From positions 62,001 through 126,000 of the forward strand of contig NZ_JBMHJM010000002.1 in NCBI RefSeq assembly GCF_049747295.1: a stretch of 64,000 nucleotides of DNA, in the 5' to 3' direction. The position numbers and the translations under genes were made by a program. This document shows, piece by piece, positions 6,335 to 13,527 of the stretch (the first letter of the stretch is position 1; each line of letters starts with the position of its first letter). The notes beneath the pieces were generated by a model, which was given only the letters and a program-made list of their open reading frames with translations, searched no databases and was not told the DNA's origin. The DNA is from Afipia sp049747295 (GTDB lineage: Bacteria; Pseudomonadota; Alphaproteobacteria; Rhizobiales; Xanthobacteraceae).

Positions 6335-6967
6335 TTACGCCTCCCTGCTCGCCTGGATCGCATTTACTAGCTCCGCCGTGGTGAGAATTTCGTGCGCGTA
6401 GGTTGGACCGTCTATATCGAGAGCGGCGTGATACGCTTCCTTTGACCTGGCGGCTGTCCCATCGCGAACAAGCGTAACGTGGAAACCCAACTCCATGCCA
6501 ATACGCGCTGTAGCCTCAAGGCATGTATTTGCAAGTAAACCAACGCAAATGATCCTCTCCTTGCCATAACGCTTCAGCTGATGTTCGAGATCAGTGTTTG
6601 GAAATCCACTCGACGCCCAATGTTCAGTGGCCAGAATGTCGCCCGGCTGAACTTGGAAGTCGTCGTGGAAGGTTCCTCCCCATGTGCCTTTCGCAAACGC
6701 CTGTCGTTCGCCCGCGCCCAACTGATAGGGCGATGGATACTTCCAATCCACATAGTCTCCAGGCTCCCACCGATGGTGCGGAACGTGATAGATCTTGATG
6801 CCTGCCTTTCGCGCTGTTGAGACGATAGTGCGCAAATTGTCGAGAAGATTGACCTCTTTCGCCATCTCTTCGACCCACGGCCACAGCTTTCCGCCCTCGC
6901 TTAGAAAATCGTTGTAACAGTCGATGCAAAGAAGAGCCGTTATCTTTGGGTCATAGGTAGTATTCAT
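6335..6967 (-). CDS. Isochorismatase-family cysteine hydrolase, 210 aa
   Basis: The Rossmann-like isochorismatase fold is evident: LLCIDCYNDF with catalytic Asp16, and the C-terminal VGLLANTCLEAT with nucleophile Cys149. The family's usual catalytic Lys position falls in ATEHWASSGFPNTDL, where a His takes its place, as in a subgroup of these hydrolases. Such enzymes hydrolyse C-N bonds in amides or vinyl ethers; the substrate cannot be read from sequence. Cytosolic, single gene. Its 3' end lies just beyond the Hsp20 remnant on the other strand. Confidence 0.85.
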   Translation of the reverse strand: MNTTYDPKITALLCIDCYNDFLSEGGKLWPWVEEMAKEVNLLDNLRTIVSTARKAGIKIYHVPHHRWEPGDYVDWKYPSPYQLGAGERQAFAKGTWGGTFHDDFQVQPGDILATEHWASSGFPNTDLEHQLKRYGKERIICVGLLANTCLEATARIGMELGFHVTLVRDGTAARSKEAYHAALDIDGPTYAHEILTTAELVNAIQASREA

Positions 6968-7035
6968 GAGTGCCTCTGATGCATTGCGCCCCTTACTTTC
7001 TTAAAAAGATCCGTACGTCGATTGTTGATCGCCCC

Positions 7036-7458
7036 TTACTCTGGCAACAATTCGCCTGATCCTCCGACCTCCGCCGGAAAGTCCTTGAATTTTGGCAAGC
7101 CGTCCCGAATTGGCAGAACCGTTTCGGCGTAGTTGACATGAAGGGATGGCTTGAACGCGAGCGTCGGAAGCGTCGTAGCGAATACGTTCACCGAGCCTAG
7201 TGTCGGAATGGCGAGCATCAATTGCCCGCCGCACCGCTCACAAAATTTGCGCTGACTTCGCTCGGTTTTCGCGAAATTTTTGAGATGCTCTTCCCCAGAG
7301 ATAACCGTGACGGCTTCCGCCTTCCAGATCGTGAAGGCAACGATCGGCCCACTGGACCAAGCGCGGCAGGTTGCACAATGACAGTATCCCATGGCCTCTG
7401 GTGTTCCCGTAACTTGCAATGCAACCGCGCCGCAAAGGCAGCGCCCTATATGATTCAT
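7036..7458 (-). CDS. GFA / CENP-V-domain zinc protein, 140 aa
   Basis: The cysteine pattern of the GFA fold is complete: Cys7/Cys9 (RCLCGAV), Cys26/28/31 (YCHCATC) and Cys73/76 (FCERCGG), which bind structural and catalytic zinc. The family is named for glutathione-dependent formaldehyde-activating enzyme, but most members act on unknown substrates. GAGGCG precedes the ATG. The length is normal for the family. It lies between the hydrolase and a cupin gene on the same strand. Confidence 0.88.
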   Translation of the reverse strand: MNHIGRCLCGAVALQVTGTPEAMGYCHCATCRAWSSGPIVAFTIWKAEAVTVISGEEHLKNFAKTERSQRKFCERCGGQLMLAIPTLGSVNVFATTLPTLAFKPSLHVNYAETVLPIRDGLPKFKDFPAEVGGSGELLPE

Positions 7459-7525
7459 TCAACGCCTCGTGATGTTAAGGTGAACTCCATCAGGGCGCGC
7501 ACGCCCTCGCCCGGCGCCATGCCCC

Positions 7526-7936
7526 CTATTTATGCTCGTGCCCGATAAGGACAGTTGGAGGAGCGCCTTTAACCTTCACATAGAAGACAAGTAATTTTGC
7601 AGGTTTCGTCGCACTGGCGTTGCGGCTCACGATATGCACGTCAGTGGGCCCTTCATAGAAGACATCACCGGCATTAACGGTTTTGGGGGCTTCACCTTCC
7701 ACCTGCGTTACGATTCCTCCTTCCAAGACATAGACGAAGAGATCCGCATTATGTCGATGCGGTTGCGAGACTTCACCGGGAGCAAAGTCAACGACTTCGA
7801 CCATTCCCTCCTTCCCAGGAAAATCTGGAAGCTCTTTGGTCATCAATGTTGTCGCTGTTCCGGTCCCAGCGTCCGCGCAGGTAAGTGGAACTGTCGCGCC
7901 AAGCGTAAGCGACAGAACGAGCATCAATCTCCTCAT
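7526..7936 (-). CDS. Exported cupin-domain protein, 136 aa
   Basis: Residues 1-23 form a Sec-type signal peptide (RRLMLVLSLTLGATVPLTCADA). A single cupin barrel follows, with the metal-binding motif PHRHNADLFVYVLEG near residues 58-72 and the second motif VFYEGPTDVHIVSRN. Such secreted cupins bind a metal and may act as dioxygenase-like or sensor proteins. Predicted periplasmic; substrate unknown. Confidence 0.85.
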   Translation of the reverse strand: MRRLMLVLSLTLGATVPLTCADAGTGTATTLMTKELPDFPGKEGMVEVVDFAPGEVSQPHRHNADLFVYVLEGGIVTQVEGEAPKTVNAGDVFYEGPTDVHIVSRNASATKPAKLLVFYVKVKGAPPTVLIGHEHK

Positions 7937-8112
7937 TTTTTGATCCTTCCCTTTAATTGGCTATGCTTCAGATGGCCAAGATCGTTACACTTCTTGGACT
8001 GATTGGTTAGCGCCATGATGTGCCTCGTGAACTAGGCCAAGTCAGTCCTTCCGGGCGAGCAGTATTAAAAAGGCTCTTCATAACGGGGTTGGCCCTGATC
8101 TGAGATAGCGCT

Positions 8113-8642
8113 TCATTTTGCGGCCTTGATCAGAACGTCGTAGATCTTTTGATCGAGGTCTTCCGCGACACTCCGTCATTGCCATATTGACCAAACAGCG
8201 TGGACGGCGGATCGTATTCAAAGGTCCCGGTGCCAGCCTCGTTCTAGTAGAGAATGACCCTCAGCGGCGCATAGAGTCCTGCTGCCAGCTCGTGTCGCGT
8301 CATCTCCGAGGAGATCAGCACATTGCCGATGACATATTGCGCGGCGTTGCGCTTTCCCGAACGGATTTGCAGCCAGTCTCCGTGGGCCGCGACGGAAAAG
8401 ATGACAAGGCCGGCGTCACCCTGGATTCTATTCAGCTCCGCTTTAACGCGCGTAATGTCTCCATAGTGCAAAAGAGCGCGAATTCTATCATCGAATCTGG
8501 GAGGCTTCTCTAGCGCAACCCGAACGTCGTCGAAGGGTTTCCCGGAAATAATTCGAACATCTTCAATCGAAATGTTTTCGGAACTTACCTTGACCAACTC
8601 CGGCAGTTCCGCGCTGGGGATCGCGTCGTGTCCCATTGCCAT
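8113..8642 (-). pseudogene. DUF302-domain gene broken by a stop codon and a frameshift
   Basis: The intact part (8642 to 8247) reads like a DUF302 protein: VKVSSENISIEDVR, then a FDDRIRALLHYGDI segment, ending in ELAAGLYAPLRVILY. A TAG at 8244-8246 replaces the expected next residue, yet the frame continues NEAGTGTFEYDPPSTLFGQY, the conserved DUF302 ending. After that the match jumps by one base to AEDLDQKIYDVLIKAAK and a stop at 8113. Two lesions make full-length translation unlikely. Confidence 0.7.
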
Positions 8643-8670
8643 CTCCCACGGTTCGGACGCTCAATAATGA

Positions 8671-9651
8671 TTACGCCACGACGCTGTAATCAACGTCATC
8701 TAGGATGGCCTGCACAGGTTGAGCGCGCGGCTCATGAACATACGCGGAGGGTGTCCGATCGATCCACAGACTGAGAAGTTCTGGGCGACTGTAATGGCCG
8801 CGTGAATCCATCATGCGCTTGCGCTTGTCGATCAGGGAGAAATCGAGATCAGCAATCACCGCGCCTTCGCCGGAGCGCAGGGGCTCTCCCATCAATTGGC
8901 CTTGCGGTGAGACGATCGCCGTAAAGCAGCCGCTGGAGATCGGACCGATCGGACAGCCCGTGTCCTTCATGATGCGGGCCTGCTGGTCCGCATCCAACCA
9001 GGCCGTTGCGTTTACGACGAAACAGCCGGATTCCAAGGCGTGTTGACGGATGTTGACTTCCGTCTGTTCGGAGAAGATGTCGCCCCCGAATGAACCGGGA
9101 TACATAGCGGCGTGGATCTGCTCGCCATCTGCCATCAGAGCGTAACGGGCGAGCGGACTGTAATGCTCCCAGCACGCCAGCTGGCCGATGCGTCCGACGG
9201 CGCTGTCCACCGCCTTCAACCCGGAGCCGTCGCCTCGACCCCATACCATGCGCTCGTGATGGGTCGGGAGAATCTTGCGGCGGCGCTGGATCAGGGAGCC
9301 GTCGGCATCGAACAACAACTGGGTATTATAGATTGACCCGCCATCGCGCTCGCTGACGCCAATGGCAACAACCATGTTGGCTTGTCTACAGGCGTCACCG
9401 ATCGCCCGAGTTGCAGCCGAAGGCACTGTCACCGCCTGTTCAAGCAGCCTCCGGTTTTCCGCATATATCTCGAACGGCCGCAGAACGAAGGAAAAATACG
9501 GATAGTAGGGCACCACTGTTTCCGGAAACGTTGCGAACTGCACACCTTGTCGACCGAGCTCGATGATCTTGCTCACAACCCTGTTCACGGTGCCCTCCCG
9601 GCTGAAGAGCACGGGACTGATTTGGACGGCGGCAGCTTTGATGATCGTCAT
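8671..9651 (-). CDS. Nitrilase (carbon-nitrogen hydrolase family), 326 aa
   Basis: The catalytic triad of the nitrilase superfamily is complete: Glu44 in FPETVVPYYP, Lys126 in RRRKILPTHHERMVWG and nucleophile Cys160 in QLACWEHYSPLARYAL. The HHERMVWG and ACWEHY signatures place it with aliphatic or Nit6803-type nitrilases that convert nitriles to acids and ammonia. Full length (family 310-370). It lies downstream of an aldehyde dehydrogenase on the same strand but 324 bp away. It may serve in nitrile or aldoxime catabolism; the exact substrate is unknown. Confidence 0.92.
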   Translation of the reverse strand: MTIIKAAAVQISPVLFSREGTVNRVVSKIIELGRQGVQFATFPETVVPYYPYFSFVLRPFEIYAENRRLLEQAVTVPSAATRAIGDACRQANMVVAIGVSERDGGSIYNTQLLFDADGSLIQRRRKILPTHHERMVWGRGDGSGLKAVDSAVGRIGQLACWEHYSPLARYALMADGEQIHAAMYPGSFGGDIFSEQTEVNIRQHALESGCFVVNATAWLDADQQARIMKDTGCPIGPISSGCFTAIVSPQGQLMGEPLRSGEGAVIADLDFSLIDKRKRMMDSRGHYSRPELLSLWIDRTPSAYVHEPRAQPVQAILDDVDYSVVA

Positions 9652-9975
9652 GGCGTCTACCTTTCCGATGTTTGGTAATAGGTGGTCTCGTCTTGTTGCT
9701 GCTATGCAGATGCAGGAAACGCGACTATCAATCTATTGCACCATGGTGTCGTCGATACCTTCGGATCAGTTGGCGTGTTTCACGCCGCGGAACGTAATCG
9801 GAATCCCGGAATCGACATCCGCCGGGTAACTTGCCGCCACACGCTGATGAAGACAGAACATCCGCTTTTTCTCAGACAACCAGCTTCTTCGCGCATTCCG
9901 ACATGCTCGGCACGTGGATCAGGCCCTAGGAGGTGCGCGAAGAGTCAACCCCGCACACCGAACGAATCCCGAAAG
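9652..9975. other. Intergenic stretch between nitrilase and aldehyde dehydrogenase
   Basis: No supported gene. It must contain the nitrilase promoter on the minus strand and the end of the aldehyde dehydrogenase transcript. No clear terminator or operator seen. Confidence 0.4.
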
Positions 9976-11379
9976 CTACTTCGCCATATTGATGATCTTG
10001 GATTGCGTAAATGCTTCAAGCCCTTCCCGACACAATTGAGAGCCGATGCCTGATTGTTTGGCACCGCCAATAGCGATGTCGGGCGACACATCCAGAAACG
10101 TATTAATCCAGACAATGCCGGTTTCGATTTTGGTTGCCACTTCAAACGCGCGATCGAGGTCCTTCGCCCATATCGTTCCACCGAGCCCATAATCCGAGTT
10201 GTTGGCACGCGCTATCGCGTCCTCAATGTCAGAATACTGCAGTATCGGAACGATCGGTCCGAACTGTTCCTCTCTCACGAGCCGTGCATCATCGGCTATG
10301 TCTCGAACGATCGTCGGCCGAATGAAATAGCCCTTGCGATTGAGCACCTCGCCCCCAGCAACGATCTTCCCGTTCTGTTTGGCATCCTCGAGGAAGCCTT
10401 TGACTTTCTCAAACTGAGCCTTGTTCTGGAGCGGCCCCATCTGCGTGCCCTGCTTAAGTCCGTCGTCGACTACGCACTCGCTTGCCAAACGTCCAAGCTC
10501 TTCGCAAATTTGACCATACTGCGACTCATGGACGTAGATCCGTTTCGCGCCAAGGCATATTTGACCAGCGTTCATCATTGAAGCATTGAGCAATTTGGGA
10601 GCGACCTCGATCGGATCGACGTCATCAAGCACAATCGCGGCGTCGTTGCCGCCTAGCTCCAAGGTTAGCCGTTTCAGCGAACCAGCCACTCCGCTCATCA
10701 CTTTCTTACCGGTCGCTGTGGAGCCGGTGAAAGCAACCTTGGCCACGTCGGCGTGACTAGAAAGCGCATCACCCAAATCATTGTTGTCGACAATGACGTT
10801 GACCACGCCTGGCGGCAGGATCTCACCACAGATTTCCCCAAACCGAAGCGTTGTTAACGGCGTTGTCGGCGCTGGCTTCGCAATCAGAGTGTCGCCGGCA
10901 AGCAGCGCCGGCGCCAATTTAATGACGAGCAGAAGCACCGGGAAATTCCACGGCACAATAGCCGCCACCACGCCGAGGGGCATGTTCTGCCGCACGATTT
11001 TATGTGAAGCGTCTTCCCTTAAGACCTTGTCCGACAGATCGAGCGTCGCATGGTGACGGATAATCTCAATGGTAAATTCGATCTCCCAAAGCGCCTCAGA
11101 AAGCGGCTTACCCTGTTCAAGAGTTAGCAACCGCACGAACTCGTCCTTTCTCGCCTCTAATGCATCCGCCAATTTGACCAGCAGCGCGCCGCGCTCGTGA
11201 ACTGGCTTGGCCGACCAAGCGGGAAACACCGCCTTTGCGGCGGCGATTGCCTCGTTAAGTTGGGCGAGATCAGCTCGCGGCGCCTGTGCGAGCACCTCTT
11301 CGGTTGCAGGATTGATAACATTCAGCCTTGCGGCACCTGATACGAGTTGTCCGTTGATCAGTAAATTGAATTCTCTCAT
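9976..11379 (-). CDS. NAD(P)-dependent aldehyde dehydrogenase, 467 aa
   Basis: ALDH motifs appear in order: PWNFPVLL with Asn145, Lys168 in AKPAPTTP, FTGSTATGKKV, Glu241 in ELGGND, and catalytic Cys275 in NAGQICLGAKR. This oxidises an aldehyde to a carboxylate with NAD(P)+. The substitutions ELGGNDAA for ELGGKSP and KPAP for KPSE place it in the succinate-semialdehyde or aldehyde-dehydrogenase-like branch rather than betaine aldehyde dehydrogenase. Full length for a compact ALDH. Substrate not determinable. The nitrilase gene follows on the same strand. Confidence 0.92.
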   Translation of the reverse strand: MREFNLLINGQLVSGAARLNVINPATEEVLAQAPRADLAQLNEAIAAAKAVFPAWSAKPVHERGALLVKLADALEARKDEFVRLLTLEQGKPLSEALWEIEFTIEIIRHHATLDLSDKVLREDASHKIVRQNMPLGVVAAIVPWNFPVLLLVIKLAPALLAGDTLIAKPAPTTPLTTLRFGEICGEILPPGVVNVIVDNNDLGDALSSHADVAKVAFTGSTATGKKVMSGVAGSLKRLTLELGGNDAAIVLDDVDPIEVAPKLLNASMMNAGQICLGAKRIYVHESQYGQICEELGRLASECVVDDGLKQGTQMGPLQNKAQFEKVKGFLEDAKQNGKIVAGGEVLNRKGYFIRPTIVRDIADDARLVREEQFGPIVPILQYSDIEDAIARANNSDYGLGGTIWAKDLDRAFEVATKIETGIVWINTFLDVSPDIAIGGAKQSGIGSQLCREGLEAFTQSKIINMAK

Positions 11380-11846
11380 TGCTCTCTCCTCATCGCGTTA
11401 GAGCTAATCGGAATTGGCGATGGCGACTCCGGCGACGAAGTCTTCTCGCGAGGTTCAACACACACGTGATGACATCAAATTGGCGACGGCCCTATCAGAC
11501 CAAGGTGTCGCCGACCCCTTAGGATTGCCTGGCACGACTTCACGGCCCCCTCACCGTCCCGACAGATCACTCGCGGCCGATCGGCGTCGAACTCGGACAA
11601 GACTGCTTAAGCAAAGCATCTACCCGCCAAGAACCGGCACCAAAGGACAATCGACGCTGCGCAATAATGGTCCACTATTCCCGGACGCTAAAATCATGTG
11701 CAACTACTCAGCCGATTAAGAGCGAACCTTCTTGCTATCGCCAGACGATTGGACGACGCCGTCTACAGGACAAGAATGGAGGCTTCCCCGCTTACGGGGC
11801 AGCGCATGGATCAGACCATAGAAATGCATCAATGAAAGGAACCATC
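11380..11846. other. Divergent intergenic region
   Basis: Lies between the divergently oriented aldehyde dehydrogenase and AhpD-like genes and should hold both promoters. Open frames here lack ribosome sites and protein-like pattern. No repeat or RNA structure recognised. Confidence 0.4.
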
Positions 11847-12314
11847 ATGACCAACCGAATCGACTATGCCAACGTGTCACCCGCAGGCTACAAGGCTCTA
11901 GGAGGACTACACGTCTCCCTACTGAACGGCGGCCTTTCAAAAGATCTCATTTATCTGGTTTATCTGCGTGTTTCACAGATAAATGGCTGCGCCTATTGCA
12001 TCGACATGCATTCTCGCGATCTGCTCAAGTTCGGCGTCCCGGTCGACAAGCTTGTGCTAATACCGGTGTGGCGCGATGCAGGGGAATTATTCAGCATCCG
12101 GGAACGCGCAGCGCTCGCCTGGGCGGAGACGGTGACGAATGTCGCCGAAACAGGAATTCCCGACGTAGACTATGAATCGGCTGCAAGCGAATTCAGCGAC
12201 AAAGAGCTTGCCGATCTAACCTACGCAATCGGCTTGATAAACACCTTCAATCGGCTGTCAATTTCGTTCCGCACACCGCCTGCGGCCGTCGCTGAGGCAA
12301 AAAGCGCGGCATAA
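11847..12314 (+). CDS. AhpD-like / carboxymuconolactone decarboxylase-family protein, 155 aa
   Basis: The redox centre CAYCIDMHSRDLL gives Cys48, Cys51 and His55, the AhpD-type CxxC...H site. It is followed by the family segment FSIRERAALAWAETVT and a DLTYAIGLINTFNRLSIS helix. Such proteins are small alkyl-hydroperoxidase-like reductases. The ATG at 11847 has AAAGGA before it and gives the normal family length; the frame is open much further upstream without support. It stands alone between the aldehyde dehydrogenase and the phosphorelay genes. Confidence 0.9.
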   Translation: MTNRIDYANVSPAGYKALGGLHVSLLNGGLSKDLIYLVYLRVSQINGCAYCIDMHSRDLLKFGVPVDKLVLIPVWRDAGELFSIRERAALAWAETVTNVAETGIPDVDYESAASEFSDKELADLTYAIGLINTFNRLSISFRTPPAAVAEAKSAA

Positions 12315-12443
12315 ATCATTGAACGTAACCGCAAACGATCTGCTGAGGGGACGCCTTAAGATGCGCCCTCTCTCAGATTTGCAAGAGGCACCATCGGAAA
12401 GCTTGCGGTCGACGCGGCACAAGCGGCTGTAGCGCAACCGCAG

Positions 12444-13073
12444 TCAACATCGGGGCGCCTGTGACAGGCGAAGTTTCTCGGCCATTGATGCAAGATCGAC
12501 GAGAGACCCTGCCTGCATCTTATGCATTACCCGACCTCGATGCGCCTTCACCGTGATCTCGCTGATACCCAGATCATAAGCGACCTGCTTGTTCAGTCGA
12601 CCGGTTACGACCAAGGCCATCACCTCCCGTTCGCGACAGCTCAACGTTTCATAGCGATCGGAAAGACTCTCTATTTCCGCCTCGTGCAAAAGTATGGCGC
12701 GACTTCGTTCGATGGCGTGACTGATTGCGCCCAACAATACATCGTCGCTGAATGGCTTTGTTAGAAACTCGACCGCACCCGCCTTCATTGCGCGCACCGT
12801 CATCGGAACGTCCCCATATCCCGTGATGAAGATGATCGGCATATCAAACCGATCCCCAGCGAGACGCGTTTGAAGATCAAGGCCATTAAGATCCGGCAGA
12901 TTGACGTCAAGCACGAGACAACTGGGAGCCTGTACCCGTGGACTGGAAAGAAACTCCTTCGCCGAAGAAAATATCTCCGGCTTCCAACCAGATGAGCTGA
13001 TCATCAGCTCCAGCGAGTCTCGGACCGAAACATCATCGTCGACAACGAATACAATCGGCATGATGTTCGACAT
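12444..13073 (-). CDS. FixJ/NarL-type two-component response regulator, 209 aa
   Basis: An N-terminal receiver domain has the acidic pair VVDDD, phospho-acceptor Asp in LVLDVNLPDLNG, and Lys in FLTKPFSDD. A linker leads to a LuxR-type HTH (LSCREREVMALVVTGRLNKQVAYDLGIS, in two parts). This is the FixJ/NodW layout of a transcription factor activated by phosphorylation. The ATG at 13073 is chosen over a TTG at 13088 because GGAG lies nine bases upstream. It is the third gene of a kinase, single receiver, regulator set on the minus strand. Confidence 0.92.
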   Translation of the reverse strand: MSNIMPIVFVVDDDVSVRDSLELMISSSGWKPEIFSSAKEFLSSPRVQAPSCLVLDVNLPDLNGLDLQTRLAGDRFDMPIIFITGYGDVPMTVRAMKAGAVEFLTKPFSDDVLLGAISHAIERSRAILLHEAEIESLSDRYETLSCREREVMALVVTGRLNKQVAYDLGISEITVKAHRGRVMHKMQAGSLVDLASMAEKLRLSQAPRC

Positions 13074-13145
13074 GGATGTTGACTCCAATAAACATGGGTC
13101 TATGGCTTTACGTGCTTTCTTTGCAGTAAGTGCACCGTGTAACGT

Positions 13146-13517
13146 TCACCTTATATTAAGCGCAGCGTCCAGCGCCTCCCGTAACGAGGCGTCGCTGAAC
13201 GGCTTGAGAAGACATTCCGCGGCGCCTTCCACCAGAGCGCGGGGGCGAGTTGTCTCGTCGCCGTGACCGGTGATGAAAACGATCGGAATGTCTTGCTGGC
13301 GCAGCTTAAGCTCTCGCTGGAGGTCCGGCCCAGACATTCCTGGCATAGCCATATCGAGGATCAAGCAACTGGTTTTACCAACATGATCCGAAACAAGAAA
13401 CTCTTCAGCCGACGAGAACGCTTCTACCGCGAATCCGAACTCCCTGACCAAGTCTGGGAGCGATTCACGTACAGACTCATCATCATCGACAATACAGACG
13501 AGCAACCGAACCACCAT
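13146..13517 (-). CDS. Stand-alone receiver-domain protein, 123 aa
   Basis: Only a CheY-like receiver is present: CIVDDDESVRESL, phospho-acceptor Asp in LILDMAMPGMSG, Thr in FITGHGD and Lys in CLLKPFSDA. There is no output domain, so it probably shuttles phosphate between the upstream kinase and another protein. The ATG at 13517 is ten bases after the kinase stop; the frame extends upstream antisense to nothing useful. It resembles the receiver of the FixJ-like gene next to it. Confidence 0.88.
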   Translation of the reverse strand: MVVRLLVCIVDDDESVRESLPDLVREFGFAVEAFSSAEEFLVSDHVGKTSCLILDMAMPGMSGPDLQRELKLRQQDIPIVFITGHGDETTRPRALVEGAAECLLKPFSDASLREALDAALNIR

Positions 13518-13527
13518 TACGACTCCT

